Shown here: piece after piece, positions 54,851-64,000 of the stretch
How positions within the stretch are numbered: the stretch's first letter is position 1
Layout of the letters: each line of letters opens with the position of its first letter
Assembly: GCF_028640845.1 (NCBI RefSeq)
Contig: NC_080543.1
Span: 1,248,667-1,312,666 of the forward strand
DNA: 64,000 nucleotides
Source: Ahaetulla prasina
Taxonomy: Eukaryota; Chordata; Lepidosauria; Squamata; Colubridae
Direction of reading: 5' to 3'
Translations under genes and position numbers: made by a program
The notes under the pieces: generated by a model
Databases searched by the model: none
Seen by the model: only the letters and a program-made list of their open reading frames with translations
Told to the model about the DNA's origin: nothing

Positions 54851-55640
54851 GTCTTCTCTGATTTTGATTCTATGTAGGGGCCCATTTTGAAAATAGGCGT
54901 TTTGAATGAGCAGGGGACCCCAGGGGCTCCAAGGAGGCAGCCAGGCCAGGCCCCCCTCTCCCAGTCTTCTTTCTACTCTCTGAGCCCTCCAAGCTGGGGG
55001 CACCAAGGCCCTTTGGCAAAGGAGTGCAAGGCATCTCCCAAGGCCCTTCTCTTCCTTGGGCATCAATTCATTGGCATGTGCCTGTCCAGGGAACCTGCAG
55101 GTCTGGCTTTCCTAAGCCTGGGAGGTTTTGACCTGCCTCGCAGTGTCTGCCCGAAATTGAAGAGAATTTGGTGTGATACTGGAAGAAAATCCCTGTCCTT
55201 TGTCAATGGGGATGGAAAGATTCCCCTTGTTGCGATTGTGATGCTGATACGCCAGCTATTAAACACATTGTGCAAGGTTGCCCACAGTCTGCGTTCCCTA
55301 GTTTCCTGGAAGATCTGCACGAAGCAATGCCAGAGGCCTAGAGAGCTGAATTGAACATCCAGGTAGGAGGCCACTGCTGTACCCCCAGAGAAGTTTCATA
55401 TATAACTACATGGATTGCATGTATATATTTGTTTCTTTCTGTTACAGGCTCCCCATACACTAAACAAACAATAATTAATAATGGCCCCAGGAGAATCCAG
55501 GAAATCTGCAAAAGCATGGGTCACCTCTGGGGTTGCCTGGGCTCTGCAGGGCCCCAAGGATGGGTTGGGTGGAGGCAGGTAGGTAGGTGCCTCCTGGGAA
55601 GCTGGGAAGCAGAACCACCCTGGTCCTCCAGCAACTGGCT
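54851..55640. other. Unassigned sequence between the globin genes
   Basis: No gene or repeat was recognised. Confidence 0.3.
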
Positions 55641-57245
55641 GGAATTCCTTTTTTAATTTTTTAAAAATTTTCTTTTAATACAAACATTCTATCTTACAAT
55701 AAACAGTGTGACATCTGAGTATAAAATTCTTTGTGTCTTAGCAATTAAACTTATCACCATATTCATTTCTTACATTCATTCTTATATTAGAATAGAATAG
55801 AATAGAATAGAATAGAATAGAATAGAATAGAATAGAATAGAATAGAATAGAATTTTTTATTGGCCAAGTGTGACACAAGGAATTTGTCTTGGTGCATATG
55901 CTCTCGGTGTACATAAAGAAAAGATGCATTCATCAAGAATTCTAAGACACAACACTTAATGACAATCATAGGGTACAAATAAGCAATCAGAAAACAATAT
56001 CAATATAAATGGTAAGGATACAAGCAACAAAGTTACAGTCATACAGTCATAAGTGGAAGGAGATGGGTGATGGGAACAATGAGAAGATTAACAGTAGTGC
56101 AGATATAGTAAATAGTTTGACAGTGTTGAGGGAATTATTTGTTTAGTAGAGTGATGGCGTTTGGGGAAAAACTGTCCTTGTGTGTCTAGTTGTTCTGATG
56201 TGCGGTGCTCTATAGCATCGTTTTGAGGGTAGGGGTTGAAACAGTTTATGTCCAGGATGCAAGGGGTCTGTAAATATTTTTACAGCCCTCTTTTTGATTC
56301 GTGCAGTATACAGGTCCTCAATGGAAGGCAGGTTGGTAGCCATTGTTTTTTCTGCAGTTCTAATTATTCTCTGAAGTCTGTGTTTTTCTTGTTGGGTTGC
56401 AGAACCGAACCAGACAGTTATAGAGGTGCAAATGACAGACTCAATCATTCCTCTGTAGAACTGAATCAGCAGCTCCTTGGGCAGTTTGAGCTTACTGAGT
56501 TGGCGCAGAAAGAACAGTCTTTGTTGTGCTTTTTTGATGATGTTTTTGATGTTAGCTGTCCATTTTAGATCTTACGATAAGGTAAAACCTAGAAATGTGA
56601 CGGTCTCTACTGTTGATACTGTGTTGTCTAGTATTGCAAGAGGTGGGAGTATGGAAGGGTTTCTCCTAAAGTCTACCACCATTTCTACAGTTTTGAGTGT
56701 GTTCAGTTCCAGATTGTTCCGGTCGCACCAGGCGGCTAGTTGTTCAACCTCCTGTCTGTATGCGGATTCATCATTGTCTCAAATGAGACTGTTATAAACA
56801 ATAATAATACTGATAAAATAACATAAACCTAACACTTCTCTTTACTTATCTATTTTTACAATACATTGCTTTCATATTTATTCTCTAACCATTGATAAAA
56901 TAACTCCCATATATTATAATAATCTGATTCTTTCTTTTCTGGAATTGCAAGTGTTAAATCTGTTCATTTCTGCACATTCTAATATTTTCTTAATCGCTTT
57001 TTCATCTATAGGGGTCTCTTCGCTTTTCCAGTTTTGTGAAAATACAATTCTAGCTGTGGTTATTACATGAATAATTAAATATACAGTTTCTTTACTATAA
57101 ATTCCCAGTAAAATCCCCAACAGGAACAATTCCGGTTTTAAATCAATATGTTTTTGTGTCATCTTCTCCAGCCACATACGAGTTTTTGCCCAGTATCTTT
57201 TTGCTTCTCCACATGTGAGGAAACTGGCTGGGATTCCATGGGGAG
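55641..57245 (-). mobile_element. L1 LINE 3' fragment split by an L3 LINE
   Basis: The 3' UTR at 55641-55788 and the ORF2 C-terminal coding remnant at about 56890-57240 (KRYWAKTRMWLEKMTQKHID, ITTARIVFSQNWKSEETPID) belong to one minus-strand L1. The L3 LINE at 55789-56780 inserted into it. Confidence 0.75.
55789..56780 (-). mobile_element. L3/CR1-like snake LINE 3' part with (AATAG)n tail
   Basis: The tail is a run of about 13 AATAG units at 55789-55853, then the conserved 3' end (ttggccaagtgtgacacaag). The minus-strand ORF2 C-terminus follows (SITVWFGSATQQEKHRLQRI, TAEKTMATNLPSIEDLYTAR). It continues further 5' to about 56780. Confidence 0.82.
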
Positions 57246-58505
57246 CAAACTCCATCACGATAAGGAGGCCTGGGAGCCGAGGGTTCTCCAGCCCCTTTTG
57301 AAAATAAAGCCCCATGGACCTTTGGGGTGATGATATGACAGTGGCTAGCTTCTTCTTAGAAGTCTTGCCCAACCCACAGCCTGGAATCTCCAAGGTGTCT
57401 CTTTTCCATCATTAACCAGGCCTGGATTCTCTTAGCTTTCCAGCAGCTGCCAGAGTTAGTCACCCCTTCCAGGAGGCTGGCCTCTCGCCACTTGAAGCCT
57501 TGGGGCTGGTGGCCCTTGGGGTTTTCACAATTTGTGTCCTACAAAGGAGGAAGCCCTCAGGATTATCAACTGGGGAGTCATATAAAACATGAGGAATTGC
57601 CCAATTAAAATTTTCTCCTGGAAACGTCTCCCTCTGAACTACCAATGTGTAGATTCAGTTCCAGATGAATGAAATGGCCCTTTTCATACCAGGGAACCTT
57701 CTCCCCACCCAAACCCCTCTGGTCAGTTGGAGCCTCCTAGCCACGTCTGCTTTGAAAAGCCTCTCCACAGTGGGGGGAGTTTGCTGCTCTGTCCAGTCCT
57801 CTTGGGGACCAGCCCCTCCAGGCCCAGGGCCGCAAGGGAGGGCTCAAAGGACAAGCAGGCTTCTTGGAGAGGGCTCCTTCTGATGAACCCTGCCAAGCCC
57901 ACCCGGAGGGACCTCCTGTAACCATCTGGGGGAAAGACCTCAGATAAAAGGCAGCTGAGCCCACAGCAGGAATTTGGGATGGGCAAAGCGACTAAGAAGG
58001 GACCCTCCCTAGTTCCTTCCACTGTAAAGGGGTTGGGGAGAGTCTGGTCTACCTCACAAGGCCAGCATTTCCCCCCTTTCCCTCTTCTGGAATTTTCTTT
58101 GGGGTCTTCTGCAAGCACCCTCTCCTCACTGGGGACCCTCTGGAAAGGCTGGACTAGCCGTCAGCACCCTGATTTTCAGCCAGGGAGTCTTCCGCAGGAA
58201 CTCTGGCTAGGAGAGGGAGCATAGGGGGTGGGGGGAGACCCTTGGCCAATGGTGCAAGGGTGGAGGAAGGGTGGCCCAACTTCCCCATCCTTTGGGGGAC
58301 GAGCAGCAGCCAGCAGTCTCCTCCTTGCTCCAACGGATGGGCAGGAGGAGTGACCGGCTCCCCAACGTTCCCTGGGCAGAGGGCGGGCAGAGGGTTGTGT
58401 GTCTGGCAGATGGGCCCTTTGGGGAAGCCAAGGATTCACCCCAACGGGGCTTCTCTCCTCACAGAGGGAAAGAGGCAAAGGCTGGTTCAGCTCAGAGCGT
58501 CAGGG
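57246..58505. other. Unassigned sequence between the globin genes
   Basis: No gene or clear repeat was recognised. It leads into the motif cluster at 58.5 kb. Confidence 0.35.
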
Positions 58506-58511
58506 AGGGGG

Positions 58512-58620
58512 GATGACTCAGCAGATGTGCCCAGGCTCCTCTTTTGCTGAGTCACAGCTGAGTCAGGCCTGCTGCCTCTGATAGGCCTGGGCAGAAGAGC
58601 TCCTTGGTGGCGATAAAGGG
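58512..58620. promoter_or_regulatory. Candidate erythroid enhancer: three NF-E2/MARE motifs with GATA and E-boxes
   Basis: Within about 110 bases: TGACTCAGCA (58514-58523), TGCTGAGTCA (58545-58554) and GCTGAGTCA (58557-58565), the last two about 11 bases apart. Also E-boxes CAGATG (58522-58527) and CAGCTG (58555-58560), a TGATAG GATA site (58579-58584), a GATAAAG (58612-58618) and a GGTGG/CCACC element (58606-58610). Tandem NF-E2 sites with GATA and E-box motifs are the known core of globin enhancers such as mammalian HS2 and the chicken beta/epsilon enhancer. It lies between the two globin genes, about 2.5 kb 3' of gene 2 and 7 kb 5' of gene 1. The function is inferred from motifs only. Confidence 0.65.
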
Positions 58621-58764
58621 GGCAGCTGGCAGGCTGGAGGCTGGGCAGAGAGCTGCCAATGACAGACCCTGTTGCCAAGGGCCCAGGGGCGACCAAAAGC
58701 CTGCCCAGTCAAGCATCCCTTTCCCATGGGGCAGTGGGGAAGGGCGAGACTGGCTATCGTAGAA

Positions 58765-58980
58765 AAGAATACATGGAGCTCAGGGTTGAACTGTTGGGTC
58801 CTTGGGGCTCTCTGACCTGGGCAGTTTTCTTGCAGGTGTTTCATGACCCAACTAGGGAACATCATCAGTGCTAGAAGGGAACTGGGTTTGCAGGGGGGAG
58901 GGGGGAGGAGTGTGGGGTCCTGGGTGCTGTCTGAGCTGTGTGGTTTTCTTGCAGATTTTTCATGACCCAATTAGGCCATC
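58765..58980. repeat. Foldback interspersed repeat, copy 5
   Basis: Two left arms in direct order. The first is 'agctcagggttgaactgttg', then 'cagttttcttgcaggtgttt', then 'catgacccaactagg'. The second, partial, starts at about 58916 (gtggttttcttgcagatttt). It lies 150 bases from the candidate enhancer. Confidence 0.65.
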
Positions 58981-58984
58981 ACTG

Positions 58985-59560
58985 GCTATGTTGGGTTCAT
59001 GTTGGTGTGAAGTATCTTGGTTTGGTTTTATGTCTTACAATCTTGGGCGGACTTAGCCTGTTTGAGCTGAATCTGTTGATGTGTTGGCTGAGCCTAGAAA
59101 ATGGTCTCTGATGAGTTAGGGTTGGGGGGGGGACTTTGTCCCATCTTCGATTGTATTATCCTGAAAATGAAAATCCTGCATTCTGCCCTTCTTTGCTGCT
59201 TCAAAAATGACAGCGGGGTGTGTGTGTGTGCTTAAGAAATCCTACAGCAGAATCTGAGACACCACCTGTTTTCTGAATCCTGTTCACCAGCTGAAGCACA
59301 TTCATGTTCCATATTCCATGTAAAATCGTGAACGTGGAATTAACCCTAGAGATTATTTAATCCAACCCTTCTTAGTGCAGAATCCACTGCATTAGGGCTT
59401 CCAAAACACGAGTAATTTACCACACGCAAAGTCATAACCAATCACAAAAGAGATATTTAAATGAACTTAAGGTGTTTATGTTTCATGGGTAAAAAGGACT
59501 TTCTGATAAAAATAAAACTTTTTAAAGAAACTTATAAATTTCTGATGGAAACTTATCAAG
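58985..59560. other. Unassigned sequence between the globin genes
   Basis: No gene was recognised. A possible old repeat lies at 59335-59420. Confidence 0.3.
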
Positions 59561-59564
59561 AACA

Positions 59565-59680
59565 CCAATCAGTATTAAGGAGAAATTTCCTGAGAGAACA
59601 ATTAACCTGTGGAAGGGCTTAAGCAGGGGGTTGGACAAGAAGACTTCCAAGGTCCCTTCAGAGTCTATGATTCTGTTATA
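59565..59680 (+). mobile_element. Short CR1 3' fragment
   Basis: 'attaaggagaaatttcctga' and 'ggacaagaagacttccaagg' mark the CR1 3' end in plus orientation. Confidence 0.6.
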
Positions 59681-60279
59681 AGTGGTTTGGTTAATGAAGG
59701 AAAGTTTGGGATGCCCCACACTAAAACATCTCTGGCTGATGACCATGCAGGACCTGCTAGGAAACTTCCAACTCACTGCATTGTGTGGTTGCTCGGACTG
59801 CAGGCTGACGGCTTCCTCAGTCAGGAAGTTTCTTTTTATATCCCACGTTTATTATTTTTATAATTAACTCAAGACAGCAAATACACACAATACTCCTCCT
59901 TCCCTCCTATTTTCTCATAACAACCCTGTGAGGTGGGCTGGGCTGAGACAGCGGGATTGGGCTAAAGTGACTTCTGATCTCCAGCCCAAATCTCCTTCCC
60001 TGCCTTTCTCGCCCACTGGTTCTGTCCCTGCTTTCTGGGCCCATGGAGAACAAGCCCCCTCTGTCTTCTGTGGGGTTTTCCAAAGCCCTTTGAAGGCTGC
60101 TGTCCCTATCCCCCACCTCCTCTGCCGACCAAACTGGCCGGATCCTTTCAGCATCTTCCCATGGTTGGTTTCCAGGCTCTGCCCCATCTTCTGAACTCAC
60201 TCCCAGGGGCCGGTCACTGTCTTGGATGATCAGGGTGGGTGGGGGGCAATTCCTCCGTGTTTATAATCCCCACAACCCA

Positions 60280-60425
60280 TTCCTCCCAGAGCCATAGGAT
60301 CATGGGAGGGTGGAGTGGAAATGACCACAAAGGTCATCTAGTCCAGCCCTCTGCAAAGTGCAACCCAACCAACGAAACCTCCCTGTTTCCTCACAAAAGC
60401 CTCCAAAGGAACCGGCCCATTGTGG
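60280..60425 (-). mobile_element. Old CR1-like 3' fragment
   Basis: 'gaccacaaaggtcatctagt' and 'ccagccctctgcaaagtgca' resemble a diverged CR1 3' end in minus orientation. Confidence 0.4.
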
Positions 60426-60579
60426 TTCAGCTCTTCCCTTGGACTGGCTTTTCCTTATATATCCAAGCAGGTGCAACTGACCCCCAGCCGGCCTGTCCAG
60501 GAAGAGGAGCCCCCCTCACCCCGCAGCTGGGGGAGGTGTCCTTGCTCAGATTCCCTTCCCGGATGCTCCTGATCTGAGC

Positions 60580-61135
60580 GGTGGGGCCGAAACTCTCCCT
60601 TTCCAGCGGCCCCACTGAGCCCTCTCGCTCAGAAGGGAGGCAGCCGGAGGCCTCGGGGTCGGGAAGCGCCCCCTCCCCAACTCAGAAGCTCAGGCAGCAG
60701 GCCGGGCAGGGAGAAGCTCAGCCGCTGCACCGAGGCCGGGAGGGGGCCACGGAGGCACGAGGAGAAGCCGGACGCTGCAGCCGAGCGCCGCTGTGGCGGG
60801 TCTTCCCTGCTGCACCCTTCCCCGACGGCTTCGTGTGCGGCAGAGGCTCGGCAACCTCAGTTACTTAGAAAGAGATGGAGCGAAGCTTTTCCTGACTCAG
60901 GTGGAATGAAACCTCTAAGACACACACGCAGCCGCCCCCCCCCGCTCCGGTCGCTTCCATTCCGAGGAGGACCCCCTCCCACCCGGTTTCCTTCTCTGGG
61001 GCCCTACTCTCGCCGCCCCAGCAAGGAGGAGATCCCGGCCGCTTCTCTCCCCACCGCCCACCGCCCCTCGGCTTTTTGCCCCCGCCCCCCTGCGCCCAAA
61101 AGCTACGGACAGAGTCAGTTCAGTCTGCAAACGGT
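60580..61135. other. CpG-rich 3' flank of beta-globin gene 2
   Basis: GC-rich, with no coding exon recognised. A single NF-E2/AP-1-type motif TGACTCAG is at 60893-60900, about 240 bases past the poly(A) signal of gene 2. Confidence 0.35.
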
Positions 61136-61139
61136 GACT

Positions 61140-61145
61140 TTTATT
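61140..61145 (-). terminator. Poly(A) signal of beta-globin gene 2
   Basis: AATAAA on the minus strand, about 75 bases after the stop, the same spacing as in gene 1. Confidence 0.85.
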
Positions 61146-61220
61146 GTCTGAGCAGGTCAGGGGGGCTGGAGTGGCCCCGTCGGGGGGACGAAGGGCGGGC
61201 GCAGCCGCTGCGGAGGAGGC

Positions 61221-62224
61221 CTAGTGGTACCGGTGGGCCAAGCCGTGGGCCACCACCGACACCAGCTTCTGGAAAGCGGCCTGGACGTGCGGGGTGAATT
61301 CCTTCCCGAAGTGGGCCGCCAGCACTGTGATCAGGATTTGGCCCAGCAGCTGCAAGAGAAAGAGGCGCTCATGTCATTACCTGGGCGGGCGGGCTGGCTG
61401 GGGGCTCTGGGCCCGGCCAGACGCAGTCCCCCCCCCCCAAGCAAAGAGAGCGCGAGGAAGGAATGAACCGGGTGGGGTGGGGAGGTTGCAGAAGAAAGCC
61501 GCCGTTGCCCGCTGAGTATCCGAAGTCTCCTCCTGCTCCGAGGAGCCCCTTTCCTCGGCCGCGACCTCCGTCTTTGCAACCGGTTACGAATCCCAAGTGA
61601 CCCCTGGAAAGGCGGGGGGGGGACTTGGGTGGGTCTAGAAGGAATCCGGACTCTCAGGAGGAGGAGGAAGGACTGGAGGGGGCCGTGGTGTTCTCTGAGC
61701 TGGGTGGTTTTCTTGCAGGCGTTTTATGACCCAACTAGGGAACCTCATCAGTGCTACGAGGGAGCGGGGCCCTGTACCCCTCCCGCCCCCAGGGAACCCC
61801 TGCCGGGAGGGGCCGCCCCACCTTGAAGTTGACGGGGTCCACGTGCAGCTTGTCGCAGTGCAGCTCGCTCAGCTTGGCGAAGGTCTCCTTGACGCCCTCG
61901 GGGTTCTTGACGGCGTCCCCGAAGGCGGTGAAGACCTTCTTGCCGTGGGCCTTGACTTGCGCATTGCTCTGGATGGCCGCCGCGTTGCTTAAGTTGCCGA
62001 AGTTGGGGAAGAAGCGCTGGGTCCAGGGGTAGACGATCAGCAGCCTGGAGCGGGCGAGGGGACGGTCAGCGCCCGGCAGGCAGGCGGTCAGTGCTCCCCG
62101 CCCTCCCGCCCCCTTCCCTCCGCGGGGCTCACCTGCAGAGGGATTCACCGCCGATGGTGGGCACGTCCACCTTGCTCCAGACGGTGGTGATGGCGCTCTT
62201 CTCCTCGGCGGTCCAGTGCACCAT
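61221..62224 (-). CDS. Beta-type haemoglobin chain, gene 2
   Basis: A complete beta-globin gene. Coding exons on the minus strand: 62133-62224 (92 bp), 61822-62044 (223 bp), 61221-61349 (129 bp); introns of 88 and 472 bp with GT/AG ends. The product is 147 codons with Met, opening [19 protein letters not shown], with [12 protein letters not shown] after the first intron. The distal His (mature 63) is in [12 protein letters not shown] and the proximal His (mature 92) in [16 protein letters not shown]. The C-terminus is GLAHRYH, with His143 kept, as are Lys82 and His2 for organic phosphate binding. Compared with gene 1 it has fewer cysteines (mature 29 and 93). Intron 2 carries a partial foldback repeat at about 61685-61760. 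It is the upstream gene of the pair on this strand; further globin genes could lie beyond the window. Its developmental stage is not readable from the sequence. Confidence 0.96.
61685..61760 (+). repeat. Foldback interspersed repeat, partial copy 6, in globin intron 2
   Basis: 'gtggttttcttgcaggcgtt', 'atgacccaactagggaacct' and 'catcagtgctacgaggga' match the family's left arm. It lies in intron 2 of the gene, on the strand opposite to transcription. Confidence 0.75.
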
Positions 62225-62303
62225 GACGGGCGGCTGTGGGTGCTGTTCTCGGGGCTGAAGGAAGGGAAGCAGCCAACGCTGCGGAACCGGCTCCGGGACG
62301 GCC

Positions 62304-62310
62304 TTTTATA
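62304..62310 (-). promoter_or_regulatory. TATA box of beta-globin gene 2
   Basis: TATAAAA on the minus strand, about 83 bases before the ATG, a position nearly identical to gene 1. Upstream on the same strand are a CACCC-type KLF1 box (CCACACCCG, 62384-62392) and, on the plus strand, a GATA site AGATAG (62417-62422). Confidence 0.85.
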
Positions 62311-62424
62311 CCCTGCCTGCCGGGAAAGGAGCCCGGGGGGGGCGGATAGATCTGGGCCGCCCGGGGAGGCGGGGGGAGCCTGCCGGGTGTGGCCCTACCG
62401 GGCCAGCCGGAGCCCAAGATAGCT

Positions 62425-63240
62425 GCCGGGGGCATGGCGGCGCCCGGCTTAGGCCGGGCTCTCCTCTTTTGGCCAGGATCCGCGGGGCCAGGCCGGCCAG
62501 GGCTCGGGGCTTCCTTGGGGCTGGTTGAGCGGGGCTAGCCCGGCCACCGTGAGGGCATTGGGAGTCCCCAGCAGGCCTGGGGGGCGGCGGTTTCCAGAAA
62601 ACTCACCTGCAACTTGGCGGTTGGTCGACTCTGCAGGGCTAGTGGGAAAGCGCCCCCCCCCTCCAAAGCCGCCCCCTTAAATCGGGTGCCATTCCAGTGA
62701 CAAGGCCACCTCTGGGCCCTTTCCCCACAGCAGAAAAGGTTCCTGCTCCTTCCTCCTGTGCTTCCCTGTCCCAAGAAGGGGGTTGGAGCCAGAGTGGGAT
62801 GGGGTGAAAGTTTGGGGTCCATACCAGGGAGCCACTAGGGGTGGGGAGGTCCTGTCCAGGGTGGCCCTTAGGGTGCCCCTCTCAACCCAGCCTTCTGCCT
62901 GAAAGGGGGTTTATGGTGAGTGAAATCGTCTTTTAGGCCCAAATAGAAAAAACACCACTGAAGAAAAAGATTTTGCATCAGTAAGGGAAACTAAGGGAAG
63001 GGAAGCTATCCAAGATGGTGCTCCTATCAGAGGCAGTGTAGTAGCCAGCCAGTGAGGGGGGCGGTCTTCATCTCCAGGATCCTCCTGACCACCTCAGCCT
63101 TTGGCTCCAGATGTGCTCCAGCTGCCCAGCCCGTTTCTGGTCATCATCAGACGGGCAGCTGGTCTCCTCTGGCTCTTGGACCAGAGTCAGGAAGCAAAAG
63201 CCATGAGACCCAATTCTAAGGGGGTGGCAAGTAGGGAGGC
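62425..63240. other. Upstream flank of beta-globin gene 2
   Basis: GC-rich to about 62550, then ordinary sequence. No gene was recognised. A locus control region, if present, would be expected further to the right, outside or near the edge of this window. Confidence 0.35.
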
Positions 63241-63242
63241 AT

Positions 63243-63480
63243 AACAGAATAACAAGGGGCCTCGGAGGTCTAGTCCAACCCTCAGCTCAAGCAGGAGACT
63301 CTAGACCATTTCTGACAAGTGCCTGTCCAGTCTCTTCTTGAAAACCTCCAGTGATGGAGCACCCACTACTTCTGGAGGTTCCTCCGCTTGATTGTTCTCA
63401 CTGTCAGGAAATTCCTCCTTAGTTCTAGTTTTCTTGTCCTTTAAGAATAGGTCAATCCCTTCATTGCATCTTGGACAATG
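63243..63480 (-). mobile_element. CR1 LINE 3' fragment
   Basis: CR1 3' end (aggggcctcggaggtctagt, ccaaccctcagctcaagcag) with a short minus-strand coding remnant (EVFKKRLDRHLSEMV). Confidence 0.7.
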
Positions 63481-63571
63481 TCTAGGATTGTCTATGCAGC
63501 CGTCGCTACAAAGCACTGGATTTGAAGGGGGTGCGAGGGGGGGCTTGAGTTTTGCTCAGTGCTGGGGATTA

Positions 63572-64000
63572 GATAACAAAACATAATAACAGAGTTGGAA
63601 GGGACCTGGGAGGTCTTCTAGTCCAACCCCCTGCCCAGGCAGGAAACCCTACACTATTTCAGACAAATGGTTATCCAACATTTTCTTAAAAATTTCCAGT
63701 GTTGGAGCATTCACAACTTCTGCAGGCAAGTTGTTCCATTGATTAATTGTTCCAACTGTCAGGAAATTTCTCCTTAGTTCTAAGTTTCTTCTCTCCTTGA
63801 TTAATTTCCACCCATTGCTTCTTGTTCTACCCTCAGGTGCTTTGGAGACTAGTTTGATTCCCTCTTCTTTGTGGCAACCCCTGAGATATTGGAACACTGC
63901 TATCATGTCTCCCCTAGTCCTTCTTTTCATTAAACTAGGCATACCGAGTTCTTGCAACCGTTCTTCATATGTTTTAGCCTCCAGTCCCCTCATCATCTTT
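63572..64000 (-). mobile_element. CR1 LINE 3' part, runs off the window
   Basis: A well-preserved CR1 with an ACATAATAAC-like 3' tail. The ORF2 C-terminus is open for 115 codons on the minus strand (TYEERLQELGMPSLMKRRTR to IFKKMLDNHLSEIV). It is very similar to the CR1 at 40619-41442, so probably the same young subfamily. Confidence 0.85.

Noticed and set aside
49171..62500. A third globin gene or globin pseudogene
   Set aside because: Outside the two annotated genes I found no [12 protein letters not shown] or [14 protein letters not shown] coding sequence on either strand.
1..64000. CRISPR arrays, bacterial operons, ribosome binding sites, intact tRNA or rRNA genes
   Set aside because: The window is vertebrate nuclear DNA. 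The only tRNA-like sequences are SINE heads, and the tandem repeats are microsatellites without a repeat-spacer pattern.

Overview
This window looks like the genome of a snake, probably an advanced (colubroid) one. It holds part of the beta-globin locus together with its usual olfactory-receptor and ubiquilin neighbours. The evidence is: class I odorant receptors, a UBQLN3/UBQLNL-type gene cluster and three-exon beta-globin genes in one 64-kb stretch; squamate-style repeats (CR1, L2, L1, BovB, tRNA-derived SINEs); and several L3/CR1-like LINE 3' ends that run into AATAG/TTCTA microsatellites, a combination known from snakes. Species cannot be named from the sequence alone.

Layout. 1-3.9 kb: L1 and L3 LINE debris, then an orphan CpG-rich block (about 2.08-2.74 kb). 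3.99-4.95 kb (+): an intact OR52-type class I odorant receptor. 7.9-26.2 kb (+): a head-to-tail cluster of single-coding-exon ubiquilin-family genes. The first is a UBA-less gene (7879-9387). Next comes a UBA-less gene present as two overlapping broken copies (12557-13900 and 14557-15745) caused by a 1.84-kb tandem duplication. Third is UBQLN3 with a UBA domain (18206-19999). Last is a divergent UBA-less paralogue (24488-26173). 28.4-29.3 kb (-) and 35.37-36.3 kb (+): two class I receptor pseudogenes, OR51-like. 31-48 kb: transposon-rich DNA. It includes a complete ORF1-only L1 with a 15-bp target-site duplication, and a nest of four LINEs in which BovB is hit by an L1 with a twin-priming 5' inversion, which is itself hit by CR1 and by L3. 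50.3-62.3 kb (-): two complete beta-type globin genes. Between them, at 58.5-58.6 kb, lies a compact cluster of three NF-E2/MARE motifs with GATA and E-box motifs that looks like an erythroid enhancer.

How the genes relate. The ubiquilin genes would encode proteasome-shuttle-type proteins with an N-terminal UBL and STI1 segments; UBQLN3 is testis-restricted in mammals. Three of the four loci lack the ubiquitin-binding UBA domain. The globin genes each have a TATA box, the 92/223/129-bp exon pattern, the haem-contact histidines and a poly(A) signal, so both look functional. Compared with the human arrangement as I recall it, the globin genes point the opposite way relative to the ubiquilin genes.

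Limits: no alignments or searches were run. Repeat boundaries are by eye and usually good to tens of bases, except where a target-site duplication fixes them. Family assignments of old repeats are tentative.
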